Shown: positions 7,245-12,399 of the stretch, piece by piece
Position numbering within the stretch: the first letter of the stretch is position 1
Layout: each line of letters starts with the position of its first letter
From: JABCPE02 sp963530895
Lineage (GTDB): Bacteria > Bacteroidota > Bacteroidia > Flavobacteriales > Weeksellaceae
DNA length: 12,399 bases
Assembly (NCBI GenBank): GCA_963530895.1
Contig: CAUSFO010000050.1
Coordinates: 1 to 12,399 of the forward strand
Direction: 5' to 3'
Position numbers and translations under genes: made by a program
Notes under the pieces: generated by a model
What the model was told of the DNA's origin: nothing
The model's input: only the letters and a program-made list of their open reading frames with translations
Databases searched by the model: none

Positions 7245-8840
7245 ATGGAACAGATTAAAAACTATTTAGAAAAACATGGCATTAAGGGAGTGAAGGAGAT
7301 TGTATACAATCCTACCTATGAACAACTTTTCCAAGATGAAATGTCGCCAGAAAACGAGGGTTTTGAGAAAGGGATTTTAACAAATTCAGGTGCTGTTGCT
7401 GTGAAGACAGGCGTTTTCACAGGGCGTTCGCCAAAGGATAGATATATCGTAAAAGACCAAACTACAGAGAATACGATTTGGTGGGATGGTAAAATAAACT
7501 TGCCTACGACGCCTGAGATTTTTGGTGATTTAAAGAAAATAGTAACTGATTCCTTTGAAAATAAAAAAATCTATGTGGTGGATACTTTCTGCGGAACCAA
7601 TCCAGACACGAGACTGAAAGTGAGATTCGTGATGGAGGTGGCTTGGCAGGCGCATTTCGTTACCAATATGTTTATCCGCCCATCTCACTATGACCTAGAA
7701 CATTACGGAGAGCCAGATTTCTTGGTAATCAATGGTTCTAAGGTGACTAACCCGAACTGGAAAGAACAAGGGCTTAATTCAGAGAACTTTGTGATGTTTA
7801 ACCTTACAGAAAAAACTCAGATTATCGGAGGAACTTGGTACGGAGGCGAGATGAAAAAGGGAATGTTCTCTATGATGAACTACTACCTTCCACTGAAAGG
7901 AATGGCGTCTATGCACTGTTCTGCGAATGTGGGCGAAAAGGGCGATGTAGCGGTGTTCTTCGGGCTTTCTGGAACAGGGAAAACTACGCTTTCTGCCGAC
8001 CCTAAAAGATACCTTATTGGTGATGATGAGCACGGCTGGGATAACAATGGAGTTTTCAACTACGAGGGAGGCTGCTATGCGAAAGTAATAGACCTTTCTG
8101 CTGAAAAAGAACCAGATATTTTTGGGGCGATAAAAAGAGATGCACTTCTTGAAAATGTAGTGGTGAAGGATAACGGCGAGGTGGACTACTGCGATGGTTC
8201 TATCACGGAAAACACCAGAGTTTCTTACCCTATCTATCATATTAGTAAAATAGTTTTACCATCAAAAGCAGGACACGCTAAGAAAGTGATTTATCTTTCT
8301 GCTGATGCATTTGGGGTACTGCCTCCAGTTTCTATCCTTACAGATGAACAGGCGCAATATCACTTCCTATGTGGATACACTTCTAAAATGGCAGGAACGG
8401 AGAGAGGCGTTACAGAGCCGTTACCATCTTTCTCACCAGCGTTTGGAGAGGCGTTTTTAGCACTTCACCCTACGATGTATTCTAAAACTTTGGTTTCTAA
8501 AATGAAAGAACACGGAGCAAAAGCTTATTTAGTAAATACAGGCTGGAACGGAACAGGGAAAAGAATTTCACTAAAAGATACGAGAGCCATCATAGATGCT
8601 ATTTTAGATGGTTCTATCGATAAAGCAGAAACGAATAAAATCCCAATTTTAGGACTTACTTTCCCAACGGCGCTGCCGAATGTTCCTTCTGAAATTCTTG
8701 ACCCAAGAGATACTTACGCTGATGCTTCTCAGTGGGAAGTTAAAGCTAAAGATTTAGCAGGAAAGTATATCAAATACTTTGAACAATATACAGACACAGA
8801 AGAAGGAAAAGCATTAGTAAATGCAGGTCCGAAATTATAA
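7245..8840 (+). CDS. pckA: ATP-dependent phosphoenolpyruvate carboxykinase
   Basis: This cytoplasmic enzyme converts oxaloacetate and ATP to phosphoenolpyruvate, CO2 and ADP. It is the entry step of gluconeogenesis, or it runs in reverse for CO2 fixation in fermenting cells. The product is 531 residues, normal for the ATP-type family. Key sites are FTGRSPKD (58-65, substrate binding), YGGEMKKG (199-206), HCSAN (224-228), the P-loop GLSGTGKTT (240-248), and the metal-binding GDDEHGW (259-265). The Walker-type P-loop and overall layout place it in the ATP class, not the GTP class. ATG 7245 is chosen because the frame upstream (TTG at 7212) overlaps the -7 element. It stands alone between its own promoter and a strong terminator. 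A dyad at the -33 position may indicate regulation. Confidence 0.97.
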   Translation: MEQIKNYLEKHGIKGVKEIVYNPTYEQLFQDEMSPENEGFEKGILTNSGAVAVKTGVFTGRSPKDRYIVKDQTTENTIWWDGKINLPTTPEIFGDLKKIVTDSFENKKIYVVDTFCGTNPDTRLKVRFVMEVAWQAHFVTNMFIRPSHYDLEHYGEPDFLVINGSKVTNPNWKEQGLNSENFVMFNLTEKTQIIGGTWYGGEMKKGMFSMMNYYLPLKGMASMHCSANVGEKGDVAVFFGLSGTGKTTLSADPKRYLIGDDEHGWDNNGVFNYEGGCYAKVIDLSAEKEPDIFGAIKRDALLENVVVKDNGEVDYCDGSITENTRVSYPIYHISKIVLPSKAGHAKKVIYLSADAFGVLPPVSILTDEQAQYHFLCGYTSKMAGTERGVTEPLPSFSPAFGEAFLALHPTMYSKTLVSKMKEHGAKAYLVNTGWNGTGKRISLKDTRAIIDAILDGSIDKAETNKIPILGLTFPTALPNVPSEILDPRDTYADASQWEVKAKDLAGKYIKYFEQYTDTEEGKALVNAGPKL

Positions 8841-8844
8841 TAAC

Positions 8845-8884
8845 AAAATAAACCTTCTCAAATTTGGGAAGGTTTGTTTTATTT
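8845..8884 (+). terminator. Rho-independent terminator after pckA
   Basis: AAACCTTCTC (8850-8859) pairs with GGGAAGGTTT (8866-8875), ten pairs including one G-U, around an AAATTT loop. The flanking AAAAT/GTTTT can lengthen the stem, and TTTTATTT follows. It begins within about 10 nt of the pckA stop. Confidence 0.8.
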
Positions 8885-8906
8885 AAAACTTAAATATTTA
8901 TTGGAT

Positions 8907-9140
8907 ATGAAAAAGAGAAGTATATTTTCAGTGATGGGAATGCTTTTTGGAATAGGCTTTTCTGTTGTAGATGGTGTTGTTTCTTATACAGATACAGCTT
9001 CATTAGAAGAACCACTCAGCGGAATGATAGCCAATATTCTATCATCTGAAATATTAATTAAACACTTCTTAATTTATTCACTTATGGGACTTGTGGCTGG
9101 TTTTGTTTTTGGTCTTCTTATGGAAAAAATATTTAAGTAA
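8907..9140 (+). CDS. Small membrane protein, function unknown (77 aa)
   Basis: I do not recognise this protein. It has 77 residues and two probable membrane helices, about residues 7-27 (SVMGMLFGIGFSVVDGVVSY) and 54-72 (FLIYSLMGLVAGFVFGLLM), separated by an acidic and Ser-rich stretch (TDTASLEEPLSG). The basic N-terminus (MKKR) suggests an N-in, C-in hairpin in the inner membrane. Both helices carry small-residue patterns (GxxxG-like) that could support packing. ATG 8907 is preferred because the in-frame codons upstream fall inside the pckA terminator. It has no clear promoter and may rely on readthrough or a poor promoter in the AT-rich spacer. It converges on dtd with only 7 nt between stops. 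A real gene is likely but not certain. Confidence 0.6.
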   Translation: MKKRSIFSVMGMLFGIGFSVVDGVVSYTDTASLEEPLSGMIANILSSEILIKHFLIYSLMGLVAGFVFGLLMEKIFK

Positions 9141-9147
9141 AAAATTC

Positions 9148-9597
9148 CTAACTTTTCGTTTTACTGTCCATCACTATCGTTACAGGGCCGTCATTGAGGA
9201 GGGAGACTTTCATGTCTGCACCGAAAATTCCGCTCTCGGTTTTTAAGCCTGATTTCTTGATGAGGTCTTTGAAATACTCAAACAGAGGAACAGCTTTTTC
9301 TGGTTTTGCGGCTTTTATAAAAGATGGACGATTTCCTTTTTTGTAATCGGCAAGCAGCGTAAACTGGCTTACACACAGTATTTCTCCACTTATATCTTTT
9401 ATGGAGAGATTCATTTTCCCTTCCTCATCACTGAAAATCCTTAAATCAACGATTTTCTTTGCGAGCCAGTCTGCATCTTCTTGGTTATCTTCTTCTTCCA
9501 CGCCTACAAGGAGCAAAAGCCCTTTGGAGATTTCGCCTGTGATTTCGTTATTTACTTTTACGGAAGCTTCTGATACTCTTTGGATTACGATTTTCAT
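9148..9597 (-). CDS. dtd: D-aminoacyl-tRNA deacylase
   Basis: DTD removes D-amino acids (and glycine mischarged on tRNA-Ala) from tRNA in the cytoplasm, protecting translation. The 149-residue product has the family N-terminus MKIVIQRVSEASVKV, the SQFTLLADYKKGNRPSF motif (77-91), SGIFGADM (122-129), and NDGPVT (135-140), which carries the Gly-cisPro pair (137-138) that gives chiral selectivity. The ATG at 9595-9597 (minus strand) is chosen because the conserved protein starts there and 18 further in-frame codons upstream overlap the neighbouring lipoprotein gene. It is the second gene of a minus-strand pair, 4 nt after the lipoprotein stop, and is probably translationally coupled. Its end converges on the small membrane protein gene. 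Confidence 0.95.
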   Translation of the reverse strand: MKIVIQRVSEASVKVNNEITGEISKGLLLLVGVEEEDNQEDADWLAKKIVDLRIFSDEEGKMNLSIKDISGEILCVSQFTLLADYKKGNRPSFIKAAKPEKAVPLFEYFKDLIKKSGLKTESGIFGADMKVSLLNDGPVTIVMDSKTKS

Positions 9598-9601
9598 AAG
9601 T

Positions 9602-10054
9602 TTAATAATAGATTGAAATGATACCCGTAGCGGCATTATAACTATATTCATAAAATTTAGGAGGCAGTCCAGAGCCTTTTATAGGCGTTCCATCTTGTAA
9701 AATCCATTCAGCGCCATCTTTTGGGCAGACGATTTTGATATTGTTTTGAACTTCCAGCGTAGTATTCGCATCAGGGCATAGGTGTGGCGCATTTCGGTCA
9801 TACACCTTGAAGCCAGTTCCTGTTTTTACTAAAATCAGTCCGCGCGTACCGCTCTGCTGTTCATTGATATAAATCCAGCCTTTCGTATTCAAATCAATGG
9901 CATAAGCAGGAAGGTTAAGATTCAGCTGAACATTGATAATCTGACTGGGAAAGCAGCTCACGGTCTCGGCTCTACTTTCACAAGAAATAACAAGGGATAA
10001 CAAACTGAAAACTAATAAAATGAAAAAGGCTTTTAATACGCTAAATATTTTCAT
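9602..10054 (-). CDS. Lipoprotein with a degenerate Rieske-like domain
   Basis: The 150-residue product has a lipoprotein signal: MKIFSVLKAFFILLVFSLLS followed by the lipobox LVIS-C with Cys25 as the lipidated residue, so it should be anchored to an envelope membrane. The rest is beta-rich and ends as Rieske-type ferredoxin domains often do (CPKDGAEWILQDGTPIKGSG, then a short strand-rich tail). Normal Rieske proteins bind a 2Fe-2S cluster with CxH and CxxH motifs. Here the first motif reads PHLCPD (His91, Cys93) and the second CPKDG (Cys110, no His), so only part of the ligand set is present and normal cluster binding is unlikely. This fold assignment is inference from pattern. It is transcribed with dtd, 4 nt downstream, although the two functions have no obvious link. 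Confidence 0.75.
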   Translation of the reverse strand: MKIFSVLKAFFILLVFSLLSLVISCESRAETVSCFPSQIINVQLNLNLPAYAIDLNTKGWIYINEQQSGTRGLILVKTGTGFKVYDRNAPHLCPDANTTLEVQNNIKIVCPKDGAEWILQDGTPIKGSGLPPKFYEYSYNAATGIISIYY

Positions 10055-10079
10055 AATAAGAAAAAATTTTTTATCTTTG
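10049..10079 (+). promoter_or_regulatory. Bacteroidota-type promoter for greA
   Basis: TATCTTTG at 10072-10079 is a perfect -7 element. TTTC at 10049-10052 sits at exactly 19 nt spacing and differs from the -33 consensus TTTG at one base. Transcription would start near 10085, giving a leader of about 80 nt. The -33 region covers the start codon of the divergent lipoprotein gene. Confidence 0.55.
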
Positions 10080-10080
10080 T

Positions 10081-10088
10081 CAAAGTAA
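10081..10088 (-). promoter_or_regulatory. Possible -7 element for the lipoprotein-dtd pair
   Basis: On the minus strand this reads TTACTTTG, one mismatch from TAnnTTTG, with a predicted start about 20 nt before the lipoprotein ATG. It lies next to the greA -7 element, and the two form the inverted repeat CTTTG-T-CAAAG. No clear -33 was found. Confidence 0.35.
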
Positions 10089-10104
10089 AGTTAGTTAAAA
10101 TTTA

Positions 10105-10132
10105 AAAGTATCCGGCAAAGGTCGGATATTTT
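10105..10132 (+). promoter_or_regulatory. Hairpin in the greA leader
   Basis: TATCCG (10109-10114) pairs with CGGATA (10123-10128) around an 8-nt loop. Flanking AAAG/TTTT lengthens the stem to about 10 bp with one G-U pair. It is followed by an A/T-rich tail (ATTATTTATTTAA) without a strong uninterrupted U-run. No gene ends upstream on this strand, so it is not a terminator of a previous gene. It may attenuate or stabilise greA mRNA. Confidence 0.45.
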
Positions 10133-10166
10133 ATTATTTATTTAACACAAATAAAAGAAAAAAATC

Positions 10167-10634
10167 ATGAATTATGTTACAAAAGAGGGCTTAGCAAAAA
10201 TGAAGGCCGAGCTAGAGCAGTTGGAATCAATAGAGAGACCAAAAATCACTCAACAGATTGCAGAAGCAAGAGACAAAGGAGACCTTTCTGAAAATGCTGA
10301 GTATGACGCAGCAAAGGAAGCACAAGGACTTTTGGAGCTGAAAATATCCAAATTACAGGATATAATAGCAAATTCTAAAATCATAGAAGAAAACCAGATA
10401 GACACTTCTAAAGTATCTATCCTTACCACTGTAAGACTAAAAAATAATACGACTAAAGCCGAACAAAAATTCACATTAGTTCCTGATAATGAGAGTGATC
10501 TGAAGGCTAATAAAATATCTGTAAATACTCCTATTGCTAAAGGGCTTTTAGGGAAGGCTGTGGGTGAAGTAGCAGAAATAGTGCTTCCTAACGGGAATAA
10601 ACTTTCGTTTGAAGTTTTAGAAATTACAATTTAG
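10167..10634 (+). CDS. greA: Transcription elongation/cleavage factor GreA
   Basis: GreA enters the secondary channel of RNA polymerase and stimulates cleavage of backtracked transcripts. The 155-residue length is standard. The N-terminal coiled-coil runs over about residues 1-75 and carries the acidic tip GDLSENAEY (38-46), with Asp39 and Glu42 matching the catalytic acidic pair of E. coli GreA. The C-terminal FKBP-like domain ends with TPIAKGLLGKAVGEVAEI and a final strand (KLSFEVLEITI). The ATG at 10167 lies after an AT-rich leader without a Shine-Dalgarno. A HIT-family gene follows 47 nt downstream with no terminator between, so the two probably share a transcript. Confidence 0.97.
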   Translation: MNYVTKEGLAKMKAELEQLESIERPKITQQIAEARDKGDLSENAEYDAAKEAQGLLELKISKLQDIIANSKIIEENQIDTSKVSILTTVRLKNNTTKAEQKFTLVPDNESDLKANKISVNTPIAKGLLGKAVGEVAEIVLPNGNKLSFEVLEITI

Positions 10635-10681
10635 TCTTTTAGCTAAATTAAATAAAAAGTAAAACCTTAATAATCAATAAA

Positions 10682-11071
10682 ATGGCTTCAATTTTCACCA
10701 AAATAATCAATGGCGAAATTCCGTGCTACAAGATAGCAGAGGATGAACATCATTTGGCGTTTTTAGATATTATGCCGATAGCCAAAGGGCATACATTGGT
10801 AATTCCTAAAAAAGAAGTGGATTTTATTTTTGATATGGAAGAAGAGGAGCATAAAAGGCTCTGGGCATTTGCACAAGAAGTAGCCAAAAAAGTAAAAGCT
10901 GCGATTCCGTGTGTGAAAGTGGGCGTAGCCGTAGTAGGGCTGGAAGTTCCGCACACACATATTCACCTCGTTCCTATCAACGAAATCAAAGATTTGAATT
11001 TTACTAATGAAAAACTGAAATTCACAGAAGAGGAATTCAGAGAAATTCAAAAAGTAATAACAGGGCAATAA
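10682..11071 (+). CDS. HIT-family nucleotide-binding hydrolase
   Basis: The product is a 129-residue histidine-triad protein. It has the opening MASIFTKIINGEIPCYKI, LAFLDIMPIAKGHTLVIPK (26-44), and the catalytic HIT motif HTHIHLV (91-97), with His93 as the expected nucleophile. Proteins of this type hydrolyse nucleoside phosphoramidates or related adenylated compounds in the cytoplasm; the true substrate here is unknown. Family length is 110-140, so it is complete. It probably forms an operon with greA, an arrangement I believe is common in Bacteroidota. A hairpin terminator follows. Confidence 0.95.
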   Translation: MASIFTKIINGEIPCYKIAEDEHHLAFLDIMPIAKGHTLVIPKKEVDFIFDMEEEEHKRLWAFAQEVAKKVKAAIPCVKVGVAVVGLEVPHTHIHLVPINEIKDLNFTNEKLKFTEEEFREIQKVITGQ

Positions 11072-11084
11072 TCACTAAAATTAC

Positions 11085-11119
11085 AAACTTCAATAAATTC
11101 TTATTGGAGTTTATTTATT
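11085..11119 (+). terminator. Probable rho-independent terminator after the HIT gene
   Basis: AAACTTCAATAA (11085-11096) pairs with TTATTGGAGTTT (11101-11112), 12 bp with one G-U pair, around an ATTC loop and followed by ATTTATT. The stem is AT-rich and the tail imperfect, so termination may be partial. It lies in the 70-nt spacer before clpX, where no clear -7 element was seen. Confidence 0.55.
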
Positions 11120-11141
11120 CATAAAAACAAAAAAGAATTAG

Positions 11142-12332
11142 ATGAATCCTAACCAATGTTCCTTTTGTGGAAGAAATAAGAATGAGGTATCTGTTTTGGT
11201 CTCTGGTCAGAATGGGTTTATTTGCAACTACTGTATAGAGCAGGCTCACACCATAGTGAAAGAGACTGATGAGCAAGAAAATAAAAATCATTCATCTGTA
11301 AAAACTTCGGCTCAGCTAAAGAAACCGAGAGAAATCAAGGAATTTTTGGATGAATATGTAATAGGGCAGGACCAAGCGAAAAAACAGCTTTCAATAGCGG
11401 TTTATAATCATTACAAAAGACTGGCTCACAATGCAGATGAAAATAAATCTGTAGAGATAGAAAAATCTAACATCATCATGGTGGGAGAGACAGGAACAGG
11501 AAAAACGCTCTTGGCTAAAACTATCGCTAGACAGCTGGAAGTTCCGTTCTGTATCGTGGATGCTACGGTTCTTACAGAGGCGGGCTATGTAGGGGAGGAT
11601 GTGGAAAGTATTCTGTCCAGACTGCTGATGGTGTCTGACTATGATGTGGAAAAAGCCGAAAGAGGCATCGTTTTTATAGATGAAATAGATAAAATCGCTA
11701 GAAAATCGGACAACCCGAGTTTGACTCGTGATGTGTCTGGGGAAGGCGTTCAGCAGGGACTTTTGAAGCTATTGGAGGGAAGCATCGTAAATGTGCCGCC
11801 ACAAGGAGGAAGAAAGCACCCAGACCAAAAATACATTCAGGTAAATACTCAGAACATCCTATTCATCGCAGGAGGGGCGTTTGATGGTATCAAAGAAATC
11901 ATTGAACGAAGAATGAACAAGCAGGCGATAGGTTTCAGCTCGGAGAAGACAAATAAAGTGGATGATGATTCCTATATTTTAGACAAATTGGATGCTACGG
12001 ATTTGAGGAATTTTGGTCTTATCCCAGAACTTTTGGGGCGTTTTCCTATCGTGACACATTTGGATAAACTAGATGAAGCAACCATGCTGAGAATCCTAAG
12101 CGAGCCTAAAAACTCTATTATCAACCAGTTTATAGAACTATTCAGACTAGATGGCGTGGAGCTGAGTTTCACCGAAGGCGCTTTACAAAAAATAGTAAAA
12201 GAAACGATGGAAAAAGGTTTGGGAGCGAGAGGACTGAGAGGAACGACTGAAAAAGTTTTGGAAAAATACATGTATGACATAGACCAGCTCGGAGGTTCAT
12301 TGGTCATAGATGAAAGCAAAATAGAATTTTAA
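11142..12332 (+). CDS. clpX: ATP-dependent Clp protease ATP-binding subunit ClpX
   Basis: ClpX is a hexameric AAA+ unfoldase that feeds substrates to ClpP in the cytoplasm. The 396-residue protein starts with a zinc-binding domain with Cys6, Cys9, Cys28 and Cys31. The AAA+ module has Walker A GETGTGKT (115-122), pore-1 loop GYVGED (148-153), Walker B IVFIDEID (176-183), the RKH loop at 224-226, the IGF loop for ClpP docking at 263-265, the arginine finger in LGRF (Arg300), and sensor II GARGLR (361-366). It is slightly shorter than the usual 410-425, mainly in the linker and the C-terminal tail; no functional element is missing. clpP is not in the window. It probably has its own transcription after the upstream hairpin, although I found no consensus promoter. 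A strong terminator follows. Confidence 0.97.
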   Translation: MNPNQCSFCGRNKNEVSVLVSGQNGFICNYCIEQAHTIVKETDEQENKNHSSVKTSAQLKKPREIKEFLDEYVIGQDQAKKQLSIAVYNHYKRLAHNADENKSVEIEKSNIIMVGETGTGKTLLAKTIARQLEVPFCIVDATVLTEAGYVGEDVESILSRLLMVSDYDVEKAERGIVFIDEIDKIARKSDNPSLTRDVSGEGVQQGLLKLLEGSIVNVPPQGGRKHPDQKYIQVNTQNILFIAGGAFDGIKEIIERRMNKQAIGFSSEKTNKVDDDSYILDKLDATDLRNFGLIPELLGRFPIVTHLDKLDEATMLRILSEPKNSIINQFIELFRLDGVELSFTEGALQKIVKETMEKGLGARGLRGTTEKVLEKYMYDIDQLGGSLVIDESKIEF

Positions 12333-12350
12333 TATTCAATATTTAAAAAC

Positions 12351-12379
12351 AAAAAGCAGGATACAAATCCTGCTTTTTT
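12351..12379 (+). terminator. Rho-independent terminator after clpX
   Basis: AAAAAGCAGGAT (12351-12362) pairs perfectly with ATCCTGCTTTTT (12367-12378) around an ACAA tetraloop. The descending arm carries the run of six T. It lies about 20 nt after the clpX stop. The A-tract on the opposite side makes it potentially bidirectional. Confidence 0.85.
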
Positions 12380-12399
12380 ATTATTAAATCTTACTAAGT

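Noticed and set aside
7779..8240. Long open frame on the minus strand (153 codons) inside pckA
   Set aside because: It lies wholly inside the strongly conserved pckA coding region, and its product has no recognisable domain and looks like a codon-use shadow.
8874..8906. Earlier start for the small membrane protein
   Set aside because: These codons overlap the descending arm and tail of the pckA terminator. The later ATG gives a normal basic N-terminus.
9598..9651. Upstream extension of dtd
   Set aside because: The extra 18 codons would overlap the lipoprotein gene, and the conserved DTD N-terminus begins exactly at the ATG at 9597.
10638..10647. TTTAGCTAAA palindrome after greA as a terminator or operator
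   Set aside because: It is only 10 bases with no loop or T-run and is easily explained by chance in an AT-rich spacer.
1..12399. Mobile element, phage, toxin-antitoxin, CRISPR or defence island
   Set aside because: No transposase, integrase, terminal repeats, spaced direct repeats or defence-type domains are seen. The genes are housekeeping and base composition appears even by eye.

Overview
This AT-rich window looks like ordinary chromosome from a member of the Bacteroidota, most likely class Flavobacteriia and perhaps near the Chryseobacterium/Riemerella/Elizabethkingia group (Weeksellaceae). The genus cannot be fixed from the sequence alone. The evidence is a Bacteroidota-type putative porin, a LysM plus periplasmic-binding-like fusion protein, a GYDIA-type GHMP kinase, an ATP-type PEP carboxykinase, and several matches to the Bacteroidota -7 promoter element TAnnTTTG. 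Shine-Dalgarno sequences are weak or absent. There are no RNA genes, insertion sequences, phage genes or CRISPR arrays. Every gene-free stretch is shorter than about 120 bases.

Layout. At 1-3246 a putative outer-membrane porin (5' end outside the window) is followed 12 nt later by bshC, the last enzyme of bacillithiol synthesis. bshC is broken by one in-frame TAA at codon 417, and the frame then stays open for another 108 codons of BshC-like sequence. At 3303-6175 a secreted four-LysM/PBP-like protein and fabD (fatty-acid synthesis) lie 38 nt apart and end in a strong terminator. At 6263-7168 is a GYDIA-family GHMP kinase whose promoter abuts that terminator and whose mRNA may be leaderless. 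At 7245-8840 is pckA (gluconeogenesis) with its own terminator, followed by a 77-residue two-helix membrane protein of unknown function at 8907-9140.

On the minus strand, a lipoprotein with a degenerate Rieske-like domain (9602-10054) and dtd, D-aminoacyl-tRNA deacylase (9148-9597), form a two-gene unit with a 4-nt gap. Divergent from it are greA (transcript cleavage factor), a HIT-family protein and clpX (unfoldase of ClpXP). The lipoprotein and greA promoters appear to overlap head to head, and greA has a leader of about 80 nt with a stable hairpin.

The genes are mostly unrelated housekeeping functions: envelope, thiol redox, lipid and isoprenoid metabolism, central carbon, translation quality control, transcription fidelity and proteolysis. 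I do not see a new multi-gene system. The items most worth a second look are the interrupted bshC, the greA leader hairpin with its overlapping divergent promoters, the Rieske-like lipoprotein without a full cluster-binding set, and the promoter/terminator arrangement at the GHMP kinase.
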